DNA from: Flavobacterium sp. IB48
GTDB lineage: Bacteria > Bacteroidota > Bacteroidia > Flavobacteriales > Flavobacteriaceae
Length of the DNA: 64,000 nucleotides
NCBI RefSeq assembly: GCF_016405855.1
Contig: NZ_JAEFCA010000001.1
Span: 1,092,840-1,156,839, forward strand
Direction: 5' to 3'
Shown here: positions 21,178 through 30,156 of the stretch, one piece after another
Layout of the letters: every line of letters begins with the position of its first letter
How positions within the stretch are numbered: position 1 is the first letter of the stretch
The notes under the pieces: model-generated
What the model saw: the letters and a program-made list of their open reading frames with translations, nothing else
The model's database searches: none
Told to the model about the DNA's origin: nothing
Made by a program: the position numbers and the translations under genes

Positions 21178-22365
21178 ATGAAAACTTTAAGCGATTTCGA
21201 TTTTAAAAATAAAAAAGCAATTATCCGTGTTGACTTCAACGTGCCATTGGATGAGAATTTTAATGTAACAGATACAACACGTATCGAAGCGGCAAAACCA
21301 ACAATTGATGCTATATTAGCACAAGGTGGCAGTGTGATTTTAATGTCACACCTTGGAAGACCAAAAGGAGCAGAAGAGAAATACTCTCTAAAACATATTT
21401 TAAAAACAGCTTCTGATATTTTAGGAGTTCAAGTAAAATTTGCTGAAAACTGCGTTGGAGAACCAGCTCAAACTGCAGCAAAAGATTTAAAACCAGGCGA
21501 AGTTCTTTTATTAGAAAACTTACGTTTCCACGCAGAAGAAGAGGCAGGAGATGTAGCTTTCGCTAAAGAATTAGCTTCTCTTGGAGATATTTATGTAAAC
21601 GATGCATTTGGTACTGCTCACAGAGCACACGCATCGACTACAATTATTGCACAATTTTTTCCAAACGATAAATGTTTCGGAACATTATTGGCAAAAGAAA
21701 TTGACAGTTTAAATAAAGTTCTTAAAAACAGTGAAAAACCTGTAACTGCCGTTCTAGGAGGTTCTAAAGTTTCTTCTAAAATCACCGTTATCGAAAATAT
21801 CTTAGATAAAGTAGATCACATGATTATTGGTGGAGGTATGACTTTTACTTTCATTAAAGCTCAAGGCGGAAAAATTGGTGAGTCTATCTGCGAAGATGAT
21901 AAATTAGATTTAGCTCTTGAAATTTTAAGATTAGCAAAAGAAAAAGGAGTTCAGGTACATATTCCTGTTGATGTTATTGCTGCAGACGATTTCTCAAACA
22001 ATGCAAATACTCAGGTTGTAGACGTAACTGCAATTCCTGATGGATGGCAAGGTTTAGATGCAGGTCCAAAATCTCTAGAAAACTTCAAAAAAGTAATTTT
22101 AGAGTCAAAAACAATTCTTTGGAATGGTCCATTAGGAGTTTTTGAAATGGAAACGTTCTCTAAAGGGACAATCGCATTAGGAGATTATATCGCAGAAGCT
22201 ACTCAAAATGGAGCATTTTCATTAGTTGGTGGTGGAGATTCTGTTGCAGCAGTAAAACAGTTCGGATTTGAAGATAAAATGAGCTACGTCTCTACTGGTG
22301 GCGGGGCAATGCTTGAAATGTTAGAAGGAAGAATTTTACCTGGAATCGCTGCGATTTTAGACTAA
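21178..22365 (+). CDS. pgk: Phosphoglycerate kinase
   Basis: Cytosolic glycolytic enzyme that transfers the acyl phosphate of 1,3-bisphosphoglycerate to ADP, giving 3-phosphoglycerate and ATP. The 395-residue length is standard. The substrate-binding N-terminal signature DFNVPLD (near residue 21), SHLGRPKG, and [14 protein letters not shown] are present. The C-terminal nucleotide motif [13 protein letters not shown] and the [13 protein letters not shown] end are intact. It stands between the gliding locus and a lytic transglycosylase, each with its own likely promoter. Confidence 0.97.
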   Translation: MKTLSDFDFKNKKAIIRVDFNVPLDENFNVTDTTRIEAAKPTIDAILAQGGSVILMSHLGRPKGAEEKYSLKHILKTASDILGVQVKFAENCVGEPAQTAAKDLKPGEVLLLENLRFHAEEEAGDVAFAKELASLGDIYVNDAFGTAHRAHASTTIIAQFFPNDKCFGTLLAKEIDSLNKVLKNSEKPVTAVLGGSKVSSKITVIENILDKVDHMIIGGGMTFTFIKAQGGKIGESICEDDKLDLALEILRLAKEKGVQVHIPVDVIAADDFSNNANTQVVDVTAIPDGWQGLDAGPKSLENFKKVILESKTILWNGPLGVFEMETFSKGTIALGDYIAEATQNGAFSLVGGGDSVAAVKQFGFEDKMSYVSTGGGAMLEMLEGRILPGIAAILD

Positions 22366-22413
22366 AAAATCACAATTAACATTTTTTTAAACACTTTTCT
22401 TCGATAAAGGGCT

Positions 22414-22421
22414 TAGATTTG
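22414..22421 (+). promoter_or_regulatory. -7 box upstream of the lytic transglycosylase
   Basis: TAGATTTG fits TAnnTTTG 54 bp before the ATG at 22476, leaving a leader of roughly 45-50 nt. No clear -33 element is seen. Confidence 0.45.
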
Positions 22422-22475
22422 CAAAAATACAACTCTTGTAATTGTTTGAATTACAGAATTTTAAAATAATGTTAT

Positions 22476-24299
22476 ATGATTGTAAAAAAATTATCATTAG
22501 TGGTTTCGGCTTTCTTCTCGTTAGCTGTCTGTGCTCAAGAAACGGCAAAGACAGATGTAGAATTGAAGCCAGAGGTTAAACTTTCATATTTAGATTCTAT
22601 TAAAAGTACTTTCAAAAAAGACAATCTAGCTACAAAAGTAGACAGTCTTTGGATGAACGAATTAGTAAGTCTAGATATTTATGATGATCTAACCAAAGAC
22701 ATTCAAACCATTAACAAAGATGTTACTGTTGATGAAGAACTTCCAACCGAATTGCTAAAACAGCGTTTGGCGGCGATGAATCAGAAATCACCTTTTGAAA
22801 TTCAATACAATCAAGGTTTAGAAAATATAATAAAGTCATTTCTTAAGAACCGTAAAAAATCGTTTTCTCGATTAATGGCTTTATCAGAATATTATTTCCC
22901 AATGTTTGAGGATGCTTTTGCAAAACAAAACGTTCCTCTGGAAATAAAATATTTAGCCGTTGTAGAATCTGCTTTAAATCCTAAAGCAGTTTCTAAAATG
23001 GGCGCCACGGGTCTTTGGCAGTTTATGTACGGAACCGGAAAACAATACGCTTTAAAAATTGATTCTTATATCGACGAAAGAAGCGATCCTCTTAAAGCTA
23101 CAGCAGCAGCTTCAGAATACATGACCAAAATGTTTAATATTTTTGGAGACTGGGAACTGGTTTTAGCTTCTTATAATTCAGGTCCAGGTAATGTTACTAA
23201 AGCAATTCGTCGTTCTGGCGGAAAAACAAAATACTGGGACATTCGTAATTATCTTCCAAAAGAAACTCAAGGTTACGTTCCAGCTTTCTTAGCAACAATG
23301 TACCTTTTTGAATACCACAAAGAACACGGAATTAACCCAGAAAGAGCCGTAGTTAAAAACTTCGAAACAGATACTATAGCAGTCAAAAATCAAATGTCTT
23401 TCAAACAGATTGCAGATTTATTAGACATGCCACAATCACAAATTCAGCTTTTAAATCCATCTTATAAAATGGGAGTTGTTCCGTTTTACCAAGGAGAACA
23501 GCATTTTATTCGTCTTCCAAAAGATAAAGTAGCAACTTTTGTTTCAAACGAAGATCAGATTTATGCTTATGTGAAGTATGATTCTGAAATGAAATCAACT
23601 AATTCAAGATTAGCTATAAAGTATACTCCAAAAACAAAACCAGCGGTTGCAAAACCAGCAACAGCAGTTGAAAGTGGAGATTTCGAATTTTACAAAGTTA
23701 GAAAAGGAGACAATTTAGGCGCAATCGCTTCTAAGTATAATGTAAGTATTAGCGAGCTTAAAAAATGGAATAATTTAAAAACAAATGCCGTTGCAATAGG
23801 CAGAAGTTTAAAAATTAAATCTGAAGAACCTTCACCATCAGCTATTAAAGCAAATGCAGTTATAGATAAAAAAGAAGAAGCTATTGCTTCTGCTGAAGAA
23901 AAAACGAAACCTACAGCAGTCGATATGGACTATGTTGTAGTAGCTGGAGATAATTTAGGTAGCATTGCAAAGAAATTCGGTACGACTATTGCGGAGTTAA
24001 AAGAACTTAACGATTTAACTTCAAATAACATTGGTTTAGGAAAAACACTTATTATTTCTAAAGCAGCAATAGTTATAGAAGAGCCAGCTTCAACAGCAAT
24101 TGCATCAAACTCGGTTGATTCATTCAAGAAAAAAGCACCTTCTAAAAACGTTAGCGAAGATTATTACGTTAAGAAAGGAGATTCTTTATACAGCATTTCT
24201 AAAAAATATCCTGGAGTAACAATTTCAGATATTAAAAAATGGAATGGTATTAAAGATGAAGATATTAAACCGGGAATGAAACTTAAAATAAACGGATAA
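22476..24299 (+). CDS. mltD: Lytic murein transglycosylase with three LysM domains (MltD-like)
   Basis: Cleaves glycan strands of peptidoglycan, leaving 1,6-anhydro ends. A signal peptide (residues 1-20, ending VCAQ) sends it to the periplasm. The SLT domain spans about 150-260, with the catalytic Glu at residue 164 in AVVESALNP, then GATGLWQFM and the AYNSG-type ASYNSGPGNV. Three LysM peptidoglycan-binding modules follow at about 405-448, 484-528 and 561-606, each with a GDxLxxIxxKY/F core. The 607-residue length and SLT-LysM order match MltD, although MltD of E. coli has two LysM. There is no lipobox, unlike E. coli MltD. A DUF4837-like lipoprotein gene follows at 46 bp. Confidence 0.9.
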   Translation: MIVKKLSLVVSAFFSLAVCAQETAKTDVELKPEVKLSYLDSIKSTFKKDNLATKVDSLWMNELVSLDIYDDLTKDIQTINKDVTVDEELPTELLKQRLAAMNQKSPFEIQYNQGLENIIKSFLKNRKKSFSRLMALSEYYFPMFEDAFAKQNVPLEIKYLAVVESALNPKAVSKMGATGLWQFMYGTGKQYALKIDSYIDERSDPLKATAAASEYMTKMFNIFGDWELVLASYNSGPGNVTKAIRRSGGKTKYWDIRNYLPKETQGYVPAFLATMYLFEYHKEHGINPERAVVKNFETDTIAVKNQMSFKQIADLLDMPQSQIQLLNPSYKMGVVPFYQGEQHFIRLPKDKVATFVSNEDQIYAYVKYDSEMKSTNSRLAIKYTPKTKPAVAKPATAVESGDFEFYKVRKGDNLGAIASKYNVSISELKKWNNLKTNAVAIGRSLKIKSEEPSPSAIKANAVIDKKEEAIASAEEKTKPTAVDMDYVVVAGDNLGSIAKKFGTTIAELKELNDLTSNNIGLGKTLIISKAAIVIEEPASTAIASNSVDSFKKKAPSKNVSEDYYVKKGDSLYSISKKYPGVTISDIKKWNGIKDEDIKPGMKLKING

Positions 24300-24319
24300 T
24301 AGAAAAATCTTATTAAATT

Positions 24320-24365
24320 TGGGTTTTATTTCATAAATTAAAAAAATGAATAAAACCCATTTTTT
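24320..24365 (+). promoter_or_regulatory. Terminator-like hairpin that includes the next start codon
   Basis: TGGGTTTTATT(T)CAT (24320-24334) pairs with ATGAATAAAACCCA (24346-24359) apart from one bulged T, and TTTTTT follows. The right arm begins with the ATG of the downstream lipoprotein gene. It may end mltD transcripts, hide the start codon, or both. Function is inferred from the sequence alone. Confidence 0.5.
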
Positions 24366-25311
24366 ATTGCTATTACTTCCGTTTTTCCTGACTTCTTGTT
24401 TCAAAAGTGAAAAACAAGAAACAGTCTCAGGGAAAACAAATACCATTTCGGTCATTATAGACGACCAGTTATGGTATGGAGAAGTGGGCGATAGTATTAG
24501 AAATAAATTTGCCTCACCAGTTCTTGGACTCACTCAAGAAGAACCACTTTTTACCATTAATCAATATCCTGCGAGATTGCTAGAAGGTTTTGTTACCGAT
24601 AGCCGAAGTATTATTGTGGTAAAAAAAGCTACAGCTGATAAATTCGAAATCATTCGAAGCAAAAACCTTCCACACAATACTTTTCGTATTTACGGAAAAT
24701 CAGTAGATGATATTATTTGCAGTATAGAATTAAACTCAGCTCAAATAATAAAAATTATTCACGATGCCGAAATTCAAAAGATTCAAGAAGATAATAGTAC
24801 TTCACTATTGAATAAAGCCATTATAAAAAACAAATTCCATATTAATATTCAGATTCCGACAGGATATGAATACATGTTGCACAAAAGGAATTTTATCTGG
24901 CTTAAAAAAGAAATCATAAGCGGTAATACTAGCTTACTGATCTACCAAATTCCGCTTAGCAATTTTAAGAAGAAAAAAGATGTCGTAAATGCAATTGTCA
25001 AAATGCGTGATTCGGTTGGCAAATACATTCAAGGACGCGAACCCAATACGCAAATGATTACCAGCGAAGCTTACGCACCGTATTTTTCAAAGGTAACCTT
25101 AGACAATAAAGACGCCTTTGAAACAAAAGGAACTTGGGAATTGAAAAACGATTTCATGACTGGGCCATTTATCAATTACGCTATAGTAGATCCAACTTTC
25201 AATCGTGTTTTGGTTATCGAAGGATTCTGTTATTCGCCATCACATCAAGAACGTGATCTAATGCTAAATCTTGAGGCAATTATAAAAACAGTTAGAATCG
25301 ATAAACGATAA
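24346..25311 (+). CDS. DUF4837-like lipoprotein
   Basis: A 321-residue predicted lipoprotein: the signal sequence MNKTHFLLLLLPFFLTSCF ends in lipobox LTSC, so Cys18 would be acylated. The mature part contains a VIIDDQLWYGEVGDSIRNKF segment and a later GTWELKNDFMTGPFINYAIVD-type block, here recognised from memory as the DUF4837 family, common beside peptidoglycan genes in Flavobacteriaceae. No enzymatic motif is visible and its function is unknown. Its start codon lies in a hairpin stem, so its translation may be coupled to, or damped relative to, the upstream transglycosylase. Confidence 0.7.
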   Translation: MNKTHFLLLLLPFFLTSCFKSEKQETVSGKTNTISVIIDDQLWYGEVGDSIRNKFASPVLGLTQEEPLFTINQYPARLLEGFVTDSRSIIVVKKATADKFEIIRSKNLPHNTFRIYGKSVDDIICSIELNSAQIIKIIHDAEIQKIQEDNSTSLLNKAIIKNKFHINIQIPTGYEYMLHKRNFIWLKKEIISGNTSLLIYQIPLSNFKKKKDVVNAIVKMRDSVGKYIQGREPNTQMITSEAYAPYFSKVTLDNKDAFETKGTWELKNDFMTGPFINYAIVDPTFNRVLVIEGFCYSPSHQERDLMLNLEAIIKTVRIDKR

Positions 25312-25479
25312 TGGTTTTTACTTTAGGTTTCAAGTTAATAAAGTTGCGTGATAAAATCTGCGCATTTCTCTGAGAACTTCACGATAAAATAGACAAGGCA
25401 CATCAACTTAGAAACAGAAATTCGAAACCACGATTTTTTTTCGTAATTTTATTTGTAACAAACATTAAAACAAATAGTT

Positions 25480-26121
25480 ATGAAAAAATTAACCGCAATC
25501 TTAGCAATAATAACCTTATGTTTAGTTTCATGTAAAAAAGAAGTAAAAACTGAAACGGATACTGCAAAAGACTCTCTGGCCGTAAAAACGGAAGAACCAC
25601 TTATTGAAGAGCCATTAGATTCTGCTGCGCAAATGAAAGCTTGGATCGCTTATGCAACTCCAAGTGAAGCACATAAATTAATGGCCGATGAAGTTGGAAG
25701 TTGGAACTGCGATATGACATTTTGGACAGAACCAAATGGTAAACCACAAAAATCGACCTCAGTAGCAGAAATCAAAATGATTTTAGGAGGACGTTATCAA
25801 GAAGCTGTTTATAAAGGAACAATGATGGGGCAACCTTTTGAAGGAAAAGCTACACTTGCGTACAATAACGCAAGTGAAGAATATACCAGCACTTTTATCG
25901 ATAATATGGGAACAGGAATGATGGTTGGCATGGGAAAATACAATCAAGCAGCAAAGAGTATGGAATTTAAAGGCGAAATGGTTAATCCTGTTAATGGCGA
26001 GAAAACACCATATCGCGAAATTTATACAATCGTTGATCCGAAAACCAGAAAAATGGAAATGTTCGATATGAAAAACGGATCTGAATATAAAAGCATGGAA
26101 ATTGTTATGACGAAAAAGTAA
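25480..26121 (+). CDS. DUF1579-like lipoprotein
   Basis: A 213-residue predicted lipoprotein with signal sequence and lipobox LVSC (Cys18), followed by a Lys/Glu-rich linker to about residue 45. The C-terminal 150 residues (from HKLMADEVGSWNCDMTFW) have the beta-rich pattern of DUF1579: a GSW start, GGRYQEAVYKGTMMGQPFEGK, then STFIDNMGTGMM. The family has no established function; a lipocalin-like barrel is plausible. The gene has 168 bp upstream with no other gene and seems to be a single-gene unit. Confidence 0.75.
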   Translation: MKKLTAILAIITLCLVSCKKEVKTETDTAKDSLAVKTEEPLIEEPLDSAAQMKAWIAYATPSEAHKLMADEVGSWNCDMTFWTEPNGKPQKSTSVAEIKMILGGRYQEAVYKGTMMGQPFEGKATLAYNNASEEYTSTFIDNMGTGMMVGMGKYNQAAKSMEFKGEMVNPVNGEKTPYREIYTIVDPKTRKMEMFDMKNGSEYKSMEIVMTKK

Positions 26122-26150
26122 TTTTTCTACAAGACACAAATTACAAATGA

Positions 26151-26195
26151 GCAAAGGCATAAAGTTTATATATGAATATAACTTTGTGCCTTTGC
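26151..26195 (+). repeat. Intergenic palindrome downstream of the DUF1579 gene
   Basis: GCAAAGGCATAAAGTT on the left pairs, with one wobble and a few mismatches, with AACTTTGTGCCTTTGC on the right around a short AT loop. It has no T-tract immediately after, so it is better described as a palindromic repeat than an intrinsic terminator. The G/C word content resembles the phased tracts nearby. Confidence 0.6.
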
Positions 26196-26236
26196 TATTT
26201 CTATTAGAAACTTTAGCATAGCAAAAAAAAATATAA

Positions 26237-26260
26237 CTTAGCGTCTTCGTGCCTTTGTGG
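26237..26260 (+). repeat. 8-nt phased tract CTTAGCGT-CTTCGTGC-CTTTGTGG
   Basis: Three consecutive octamers beginning CTT occupy the 24 bp ending 16 bp before the ElaA start. It is one of several such tracts in the window. Confidence 0.6.
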
Positions 26261-26276
26261 CAAAAAATAAGGAAGA

Positions 26277-26723
26277 ATGGATTTAAAATGGAAAATAAAG
26301 CCTTTTGAGGCATTAACTGTTCATGAGTTATATGATTTACTCAGATTGCGTAGTGAGATCTTTGTAGTAGAGCAAAATTGTGTTTATTTGGATCTAGATG
26401 GTAAAGACAAGAAAGCATTGCACCTAATTGGAGAATTTGAAGGTAAAATCGTTGCCTATTCTCGCTTATTTGATGCTGGAATTAGTTTTGACAATGCTTC
26501 AATCGGAAGAGTTACTGTAGATGCAAATTACAGAGATAAAAAATGGGGGCATGAATTAATGCAGGAAGCGATTGCGGGAATTAAATCTAATTTTGGAAAA
26601 GAAAAAATAACTATTGGCGCGCAATTGTATCTAAAGAAATTTTACGAAAGCCATGGTTTTGTTCAAACCAGCGAAATGTATTTAGAAGATGATATTCCGC
26701 ATATTGAGATGATTCGAGAATAA
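26277..26723 (+). CDS. ElaA-type GNAT acetyltransferase
   Basis: A 148-residue cytosolic protein of the Gcn5-related N-acetyltransferase fold, closest to the ElaA subgroup. The N-terminal LRLRSEIFVVEQNCVYLDLDG block is the ElaA hallmark, followed by IGRVTVDANYRDKKWGHELM, the acetyl-CoA binding region, and the C-terminal YLKKFYESHGFVQTSEMYLE block. Substrate is unknown. It is monocistronic, preceded by a palindrome and a phased repeat tract and followed by the convergent OmpA-domain gene. Confidence 0.88.
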   Translation: MDLKWKIKPFEALTVHELYDLLRLRSEIFVVEQNCVYLDLDGKDKKALHLIGEFEGKIVAYSRLFDAGISFDNASIGRVTVDANYRDKKWGHELMQEAIAGIKSNFGKEKITIGAQLYLKKFYESHGFVQTSEMYLEDDIPHIEMIRE

Positions 26724-26751
26724 CTAAATAATGAAATAAATACGCAATAAG

Positions 26752-26797
26752 CATAGAATCTTAGTAACTCAGCATCTTAGAAGCTCTAAAAACTTAG
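26752..26797. repeat. 8-nt phased CTTAGNNN tract at a convergent gene boundary
   Basis: CATAGAAT, CTTAGTAA, CTCAGCAT, CTTAGAAG, CTCTAAAAA, CTTAG run head to tail with an 8-nt (once 9-nt) period. The tract ends inside the stop codon of the OmpA-domain gene on the minus strand. Confidence 0.65.
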
Positions 26798-27597
26798 ATT
26801 TTAGTAATCACAAATTCTACCCTACGATCGTAATTATCGCCTTTTCCTAACGGATATTTATTGCCGCAGCCTATATAGGTCATGCGGCTTTTTGATATTT
26901 TTTTTGAAATTAAATAATGGAAAACAGTTTTTGCACGGTTCCAAGAAAGCCTTCTTTCTTTAGTATCTCTGTCAATTCCATCGCTATAAATTTCAGGTGT
27001 GCAGCAAACATGTCCGCGAATTTCAAAATTTAAGTTTCGATGATCTTGAAGAGTTATGGCAATTTTATCTAATTCCTTTTTAGAATTGGGAGTTAATCTA
27101 GCACTTCCAATATCAAATAAAATAGACTCTAGGCAAACTTTATCTCCGACTTTTAAAATGTCTTTGAAGGAAGAATGAATTCCTTTTCCGAAACTATTTT
27201 TCTTAACAACAATTAAATCAACCCGCCGATTTCGCAGACGTGTTTCGTGCAGATTTTCTACAGTATCTGCTTTTACAACAACACGTCCTTTTCCTTCTAG
27301 AATAACAATTTTACTTTGATTGAAGCCTTTTTTAACTAATAGATTCTGAATTGTATTGGCCCGATTATTAGATAATCTAAAATTATACTCGTCGTTGCCG
27401 CGATCATCGCAATAGCCATAAATCTGTATAGACTCTACTTTAGAAGTGTCTATGTTCTTTATAAAGTTAGAAACCACATTGATTTGCTTTTCTGTCAAAT
27501 CATACCTGTCAAATTCAAAGTAAATGGTTTCAACAGGTTTTTGCTGTGCGTTTACTGTATAAAATGAAAAAAGAATCAGGGCTAGAGGTAACTTCAT
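26794..27597 (-). CDS. Double OmpA-domain cell-envelope protein
   Basis: A 267-residue exported protein (signal peptide MKLPLALILFSFYTVNAQQ) made of two OmpA C-terminal-like domains in tandem and no beta barrel. Domain 1 (about 24-110) has IYFEFDRYDLTEKQ and the YGYCDDRGNDEYNFRLSNNRA peptidoglycan loop. Domain 2 (about 155-267) has ILFDIGSARLTPNSKKELD and RRLSWNRAKTVFHYL. The OmpA fold binds diaminopimelate in peptidoglycan; the Asp and Arg that do this appear in domain 1 (NDEYN..LSNNRA), while domain 2 has a diverged, Cys-containing loop (RGHVCCTPEIYSDG). It starts 3 bp after the protease gene stop on the same strand, so the two are in one operon. Confidence 0.85.
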   Translation of the reverse strand: MKLPLALILFSFYTVNAQQKPVETIYFEFDRYDLTEKQINVVSNFIKNIDTSKVESIQIYGYCDDRGNDEYNFRLSNNRANTIQNLLVKKGFNQSKIVILEGKGRVVVKADTVENLHETRLRNRRVDLIVVKKNSFGKGIHSSFKDILKVGDKVCLESILFDIGSARLTPNSKKELDKIAITLQDHRNLNFEIRGHVCCTPEIYSDGIDRDTKERRLSWNRAKTVFHYLISKKISKSRMTYIGCGNKYPLGKGDNYDRRVEFVITKI

Positions 27598-27600
27598 TCA

Positions 27601-29238
27601 CTACATTTTTAAAATCGTTTTATATTCTGTTTGGTTATTTAATACACTAACTGCTCTTTTAATTTCTGAATTGTTTTTTAGATAATACTGATACAAACCT
27701 TCTTGATATTGATATCTCTTAATCAATTCTTCCAAGATCATGTTTTTAATCTCTTTTTGGTTTTTATCCAGTAAAGTCGTTTCGCTTTTTTCTAAAGCAT
27801 TTAACAATTGCTGATATTCGGCAGTAATCGTCTCGTCTATTTTTTCTTTTTTAGCTGCAGCTAAAGTATTTTTCAAAGCCACTTCGGTTTCTGTATCGAA
27901 AGTGATTTTGTTGGTTTTTAGGAATTGTTTAAAAGCCGCATAATCTGCATCGGTAAGAGTTGGAATCTTATCCCCTAAATTTGGATTTTTGTAATAATAT
28001 GATGTAGCATAATCAAAAACGCCATCGTTTTTGGTTAAAGCAGTAGCAATCGGACTTATTTTAGTTTCTTCTAATTCGATATCTGGTAAAACTCCACCTC
28101 CGTCATAAACTGTTCTTCCTTTTCTGGTTTTAAAAGCGTTGAAGTTTTTTGCTTCTGTTTTTTGAGCCACACCGTTTTTGTCTTTATGCGCATAATCCAA
28201 AGCTTGAATACATCTTCCAGAAGGTGTATAATATCTAGAAATAGTAACTTTCAATTGCGTTCCATAAGTTAAATCAACAGAGCGTTGTACCAAACCTTTA
28301 CCAAAACTTCTGCTTCCTAAAATAACAGCACGATCCAAATCTTGTAAAGCACCCGAAACAATTTCAGATGCCGAAGCGCTTCTTCCGTTTACTAAAATTG
28401 CCAACGGAATTTCAGTATCTACCGGTTCTTTCTGTGTTTTATAAGTATTATTATGTTTTTCAATTCTAGATTTAGTTGTTACAATAACTTCATTCTTCGG
28501 AACAAATAAATTACAGATATCAATTGCTTCGTTTAATAAACCTCCTGGATTTCCTCTTAAATCCAAAACAATTTGTTTGGCTCCGTCAGCTTTTAATTTT
28601 TCAAGAGCGTCTTTTACTTCAGCAGAAGCTTTTCTGCTAAAATGCGCTAAAACAATGTATCCTGTTTTATCATCAATTTTTCCGTAAAAAGGAACCGATT
28701 TAATATCAACTTCATCCAAAACCAAAACCGTGGTGCTTGGTTTTCCTTGACGTAGATATTTGATGTTGATTTTAGTGTTTTTTGTTCCTTTCAATAATTG
28801 AGAAGCATCGTCTTTAAAATCGGCAATCAAAACATCACCTATTTGGATAATTTCGTCTCCCGCTTTAAGTCCCGCTTTATCTGCCGGATAATTTTTATAA
28901 GGTTCACGAACAATTAAACGGTCGTTTTTTCTAGAAATCAAAGCGCCAATTCCGGTATATTCTCCAGTATTATTGATTTTAAAGTTAACTACATCCTGTT
29001 CGTTAAAATAAACCGTGTACGGATCCAGACTTGCCAACATGCTTTTGATCGCTTTATCCATCAAATCTCCTGGATTCGTTTCGTCAACATAATTGGTATT
29101 TACGGCCTTGAACAAAGTCGTGAAAATTTCGATCTGTTTGGCAATTTCAAAAAAATCTTCTCTAAAACTGGTTCCAACAAACAACATTCCCGCCGCAGCG
29201 ACTGGTATAATAAATTTCTTCTTGAAATACGGATACAT
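27601..29238 (-). CDS. S41 family C-terminal processing protease
   Basis: A 545-residue CtpA/Prc-type serine protease anchored by an N-terminal hydrophobic segment (about 9-24), acting in the periplasm. The PDZ domain covers about 85-175 (TGIGALISRKNDRL, AGLKAGDEIIQIG). The catalytic core follows, with LDLRGNPGG at 226-234, the nucleophile region NGRSASASEIVSGAL and RSFGKGLVQ. By the 25-residue spacing known for the Ser/Lys dyad, Ser289 and Lys314 are the catalytic pair. The C-terminal extension (about 400-545) is helical. It sits 2 bp from the DUF4349 lipoprotein gene upstream and 3 bp from the OmpA-domain gene downstream, a tight three-gene envelope operon. Confidence 0.93.
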   Translation of the reverse strand: MYPYFKKKFIIPVAAAGMLFVGTSFREDFFEIAKQIEIFTTLFKAVNTNYVDETNPGDLMDKAIKSMLASLDPYTVYFNEQDVVNFKINNTGEYTGIGALISRKNDRLIVREPYKNYPADKAGLKAGDEIIQIGDVLIADFKDDASQLLKGTKNTKINIKYLRQGKPSTTVLVLDEVDIKSVPFYGKIDDKTGYIVLAHFSRKASAEVKDALEKLKADGAKQIVLDLRGNPGGLLNEAIDICNLFVPKNEVIVTTKSRIEKHNNTYKTQKEPVDTEIPLAILVNGRSASASEIVSGALQDLDRAVILGSRSFGKGLVQRSVDLTYGTQLKVTISRYYTPSGRCIQALDYAHKDKNGVAQKTEAKNFNAFKTRKGRTVYDGGGVLPDIELEETKISPIATALTKNDGVFDYATSYYYKNPNLGDKIPTLTDADYAAFKQFLKTNKITFDTETEVALKNTLAAAKKEKIDETITAEYQQLLNALEKSETTLLDKNQKEIKNMILEELIKRYQYQEGLYQYYLKNNSEIKRAVSVLNNQTEYKTILKM

Positions 29239-29240
29239 GA

Positions 29241-30086
29241 TTATTCTTTTTTTCTTCTTTTTAATCTTTTTCTAATAAAATAGGCAAATACAACAAATAA
29301 AATGACAAACGGCCAAGCGCTTAATAATGAAAGCAATAAATCGGACAATGTATAAAATCCAGATTCAATTGCGCTCCAAAGTTTAGAGCCGTAAGATATT
29401 TTGACACCCTCTTTTTCAGGTATTGTTTTATAAAATTCAATAGTGATTGTACTTTCAGAAACGCGACTTTCCAGATATTTCAGTTGGCCTTCTTTGGATT
29501 CTATTTCTTCACGAATAGTCGAAATTTGTTCTTCAATCTCTAAAATCTCACTAACCTTATTGGCTTTCTTTAAAATTTCTAGATAACGTTCTTCTAGCTT
29601 TTTCTTTGTTTTTAATCTTGAAGTCAGATCAATATATTGTTCTGTAACATCTTGTGCAGAGATGTTTTTAACTTCAAAATACGAAACACCTTTCGAAACA
29701 TCATTTATAAAACGGTCAAAATTCTGACTAGGCACTTTTATAGTAAGATTTCTAAAAAGAGTTGCAAAATCTTTTCCTTCAGAATCGTTTATAATTCTAG
29801 CCTTACTATTTGCAACAGCTTTTTGAATTTGAGCGAATGAATTTTCTAAATTATCGGTTTCAAATTTTAAAGTTGCTTCTTTTATAATTTTTTGTTCGAC
29901 TTGTTGATCTACCTTCGGAGGCGGAGGTGCTTGTAGTGGATCTGCTTGTCGGTCATAAGAGACGCTTTCTGCTTTTGCAGGCATTTTAACCGAAGAAATG
30001 ATTACATTTTCATCAGCCGAAGCTCCAGTTTTGCTACAGCCAGAAAGAACTAAAATAAAAACAACTAAAAGGAGAAGATGTCGCAT
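29241..30086 (-). CDS. DUF4349 lipoprotein with coiled coil and C-terminal membrane helix
   Basis: A 281-residue protein with a lipobox (LVLSGCS, Cys17), so the N terminus is lipidated. A DUF4349 core follows (from about residue 66, IIKEATLKFETDNLENSFAQ), with VKNISAQDVTEQYIDLTSRL and a long coiled coil at about 150-205. A single membrane helix lies near the C terminus (about 250-270, LLSAWPFVILFVVFAYF) with a very basic tail. Both ends would therefore be membrane attached. No enzymatic role is known for the family. It is the first gene of the protease/OmpA operon. Confidence 0.82.
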   Translation of the reverse strand: MRHLLLLVVFILVLSGCSKTGASADENVIISSVKMPAKAESVSYDRQADPLQAPPPPKVDQQVEQKIIKEATLKFETDNLENSFAQIQKAVANSKARIINDSEGKDFATLFRNLTIKVPSQNFDRFINDVSKGVSYFEVKNISAQDVTEQYIDLTSRLKTKKKLEERYLEILKKANKVSEILEIEEQISTIREEIESKEGQLKYLESRVSESTITIEFYKTIPEKEGVKISYGSKLWSAIESGFYTLSDLLLSLLSAWPFVILFVVFAYFIRKRLKRRKKE

Positions 30087-30156
30087 AAAATTTCAATTTA
30101 GAGCTAAAACTACGATTTTTTTGTCTAACTTGATTAATAATCTTACGTTTTGAAAT

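Noticed and set aside
26752..26797. CTTAGNNN tracts as CRISPR or as assembly artefacts
   Set aside because: Units are only 8 nt without spacers, and words differ in a regular way at several loci, so neither explanation fits.
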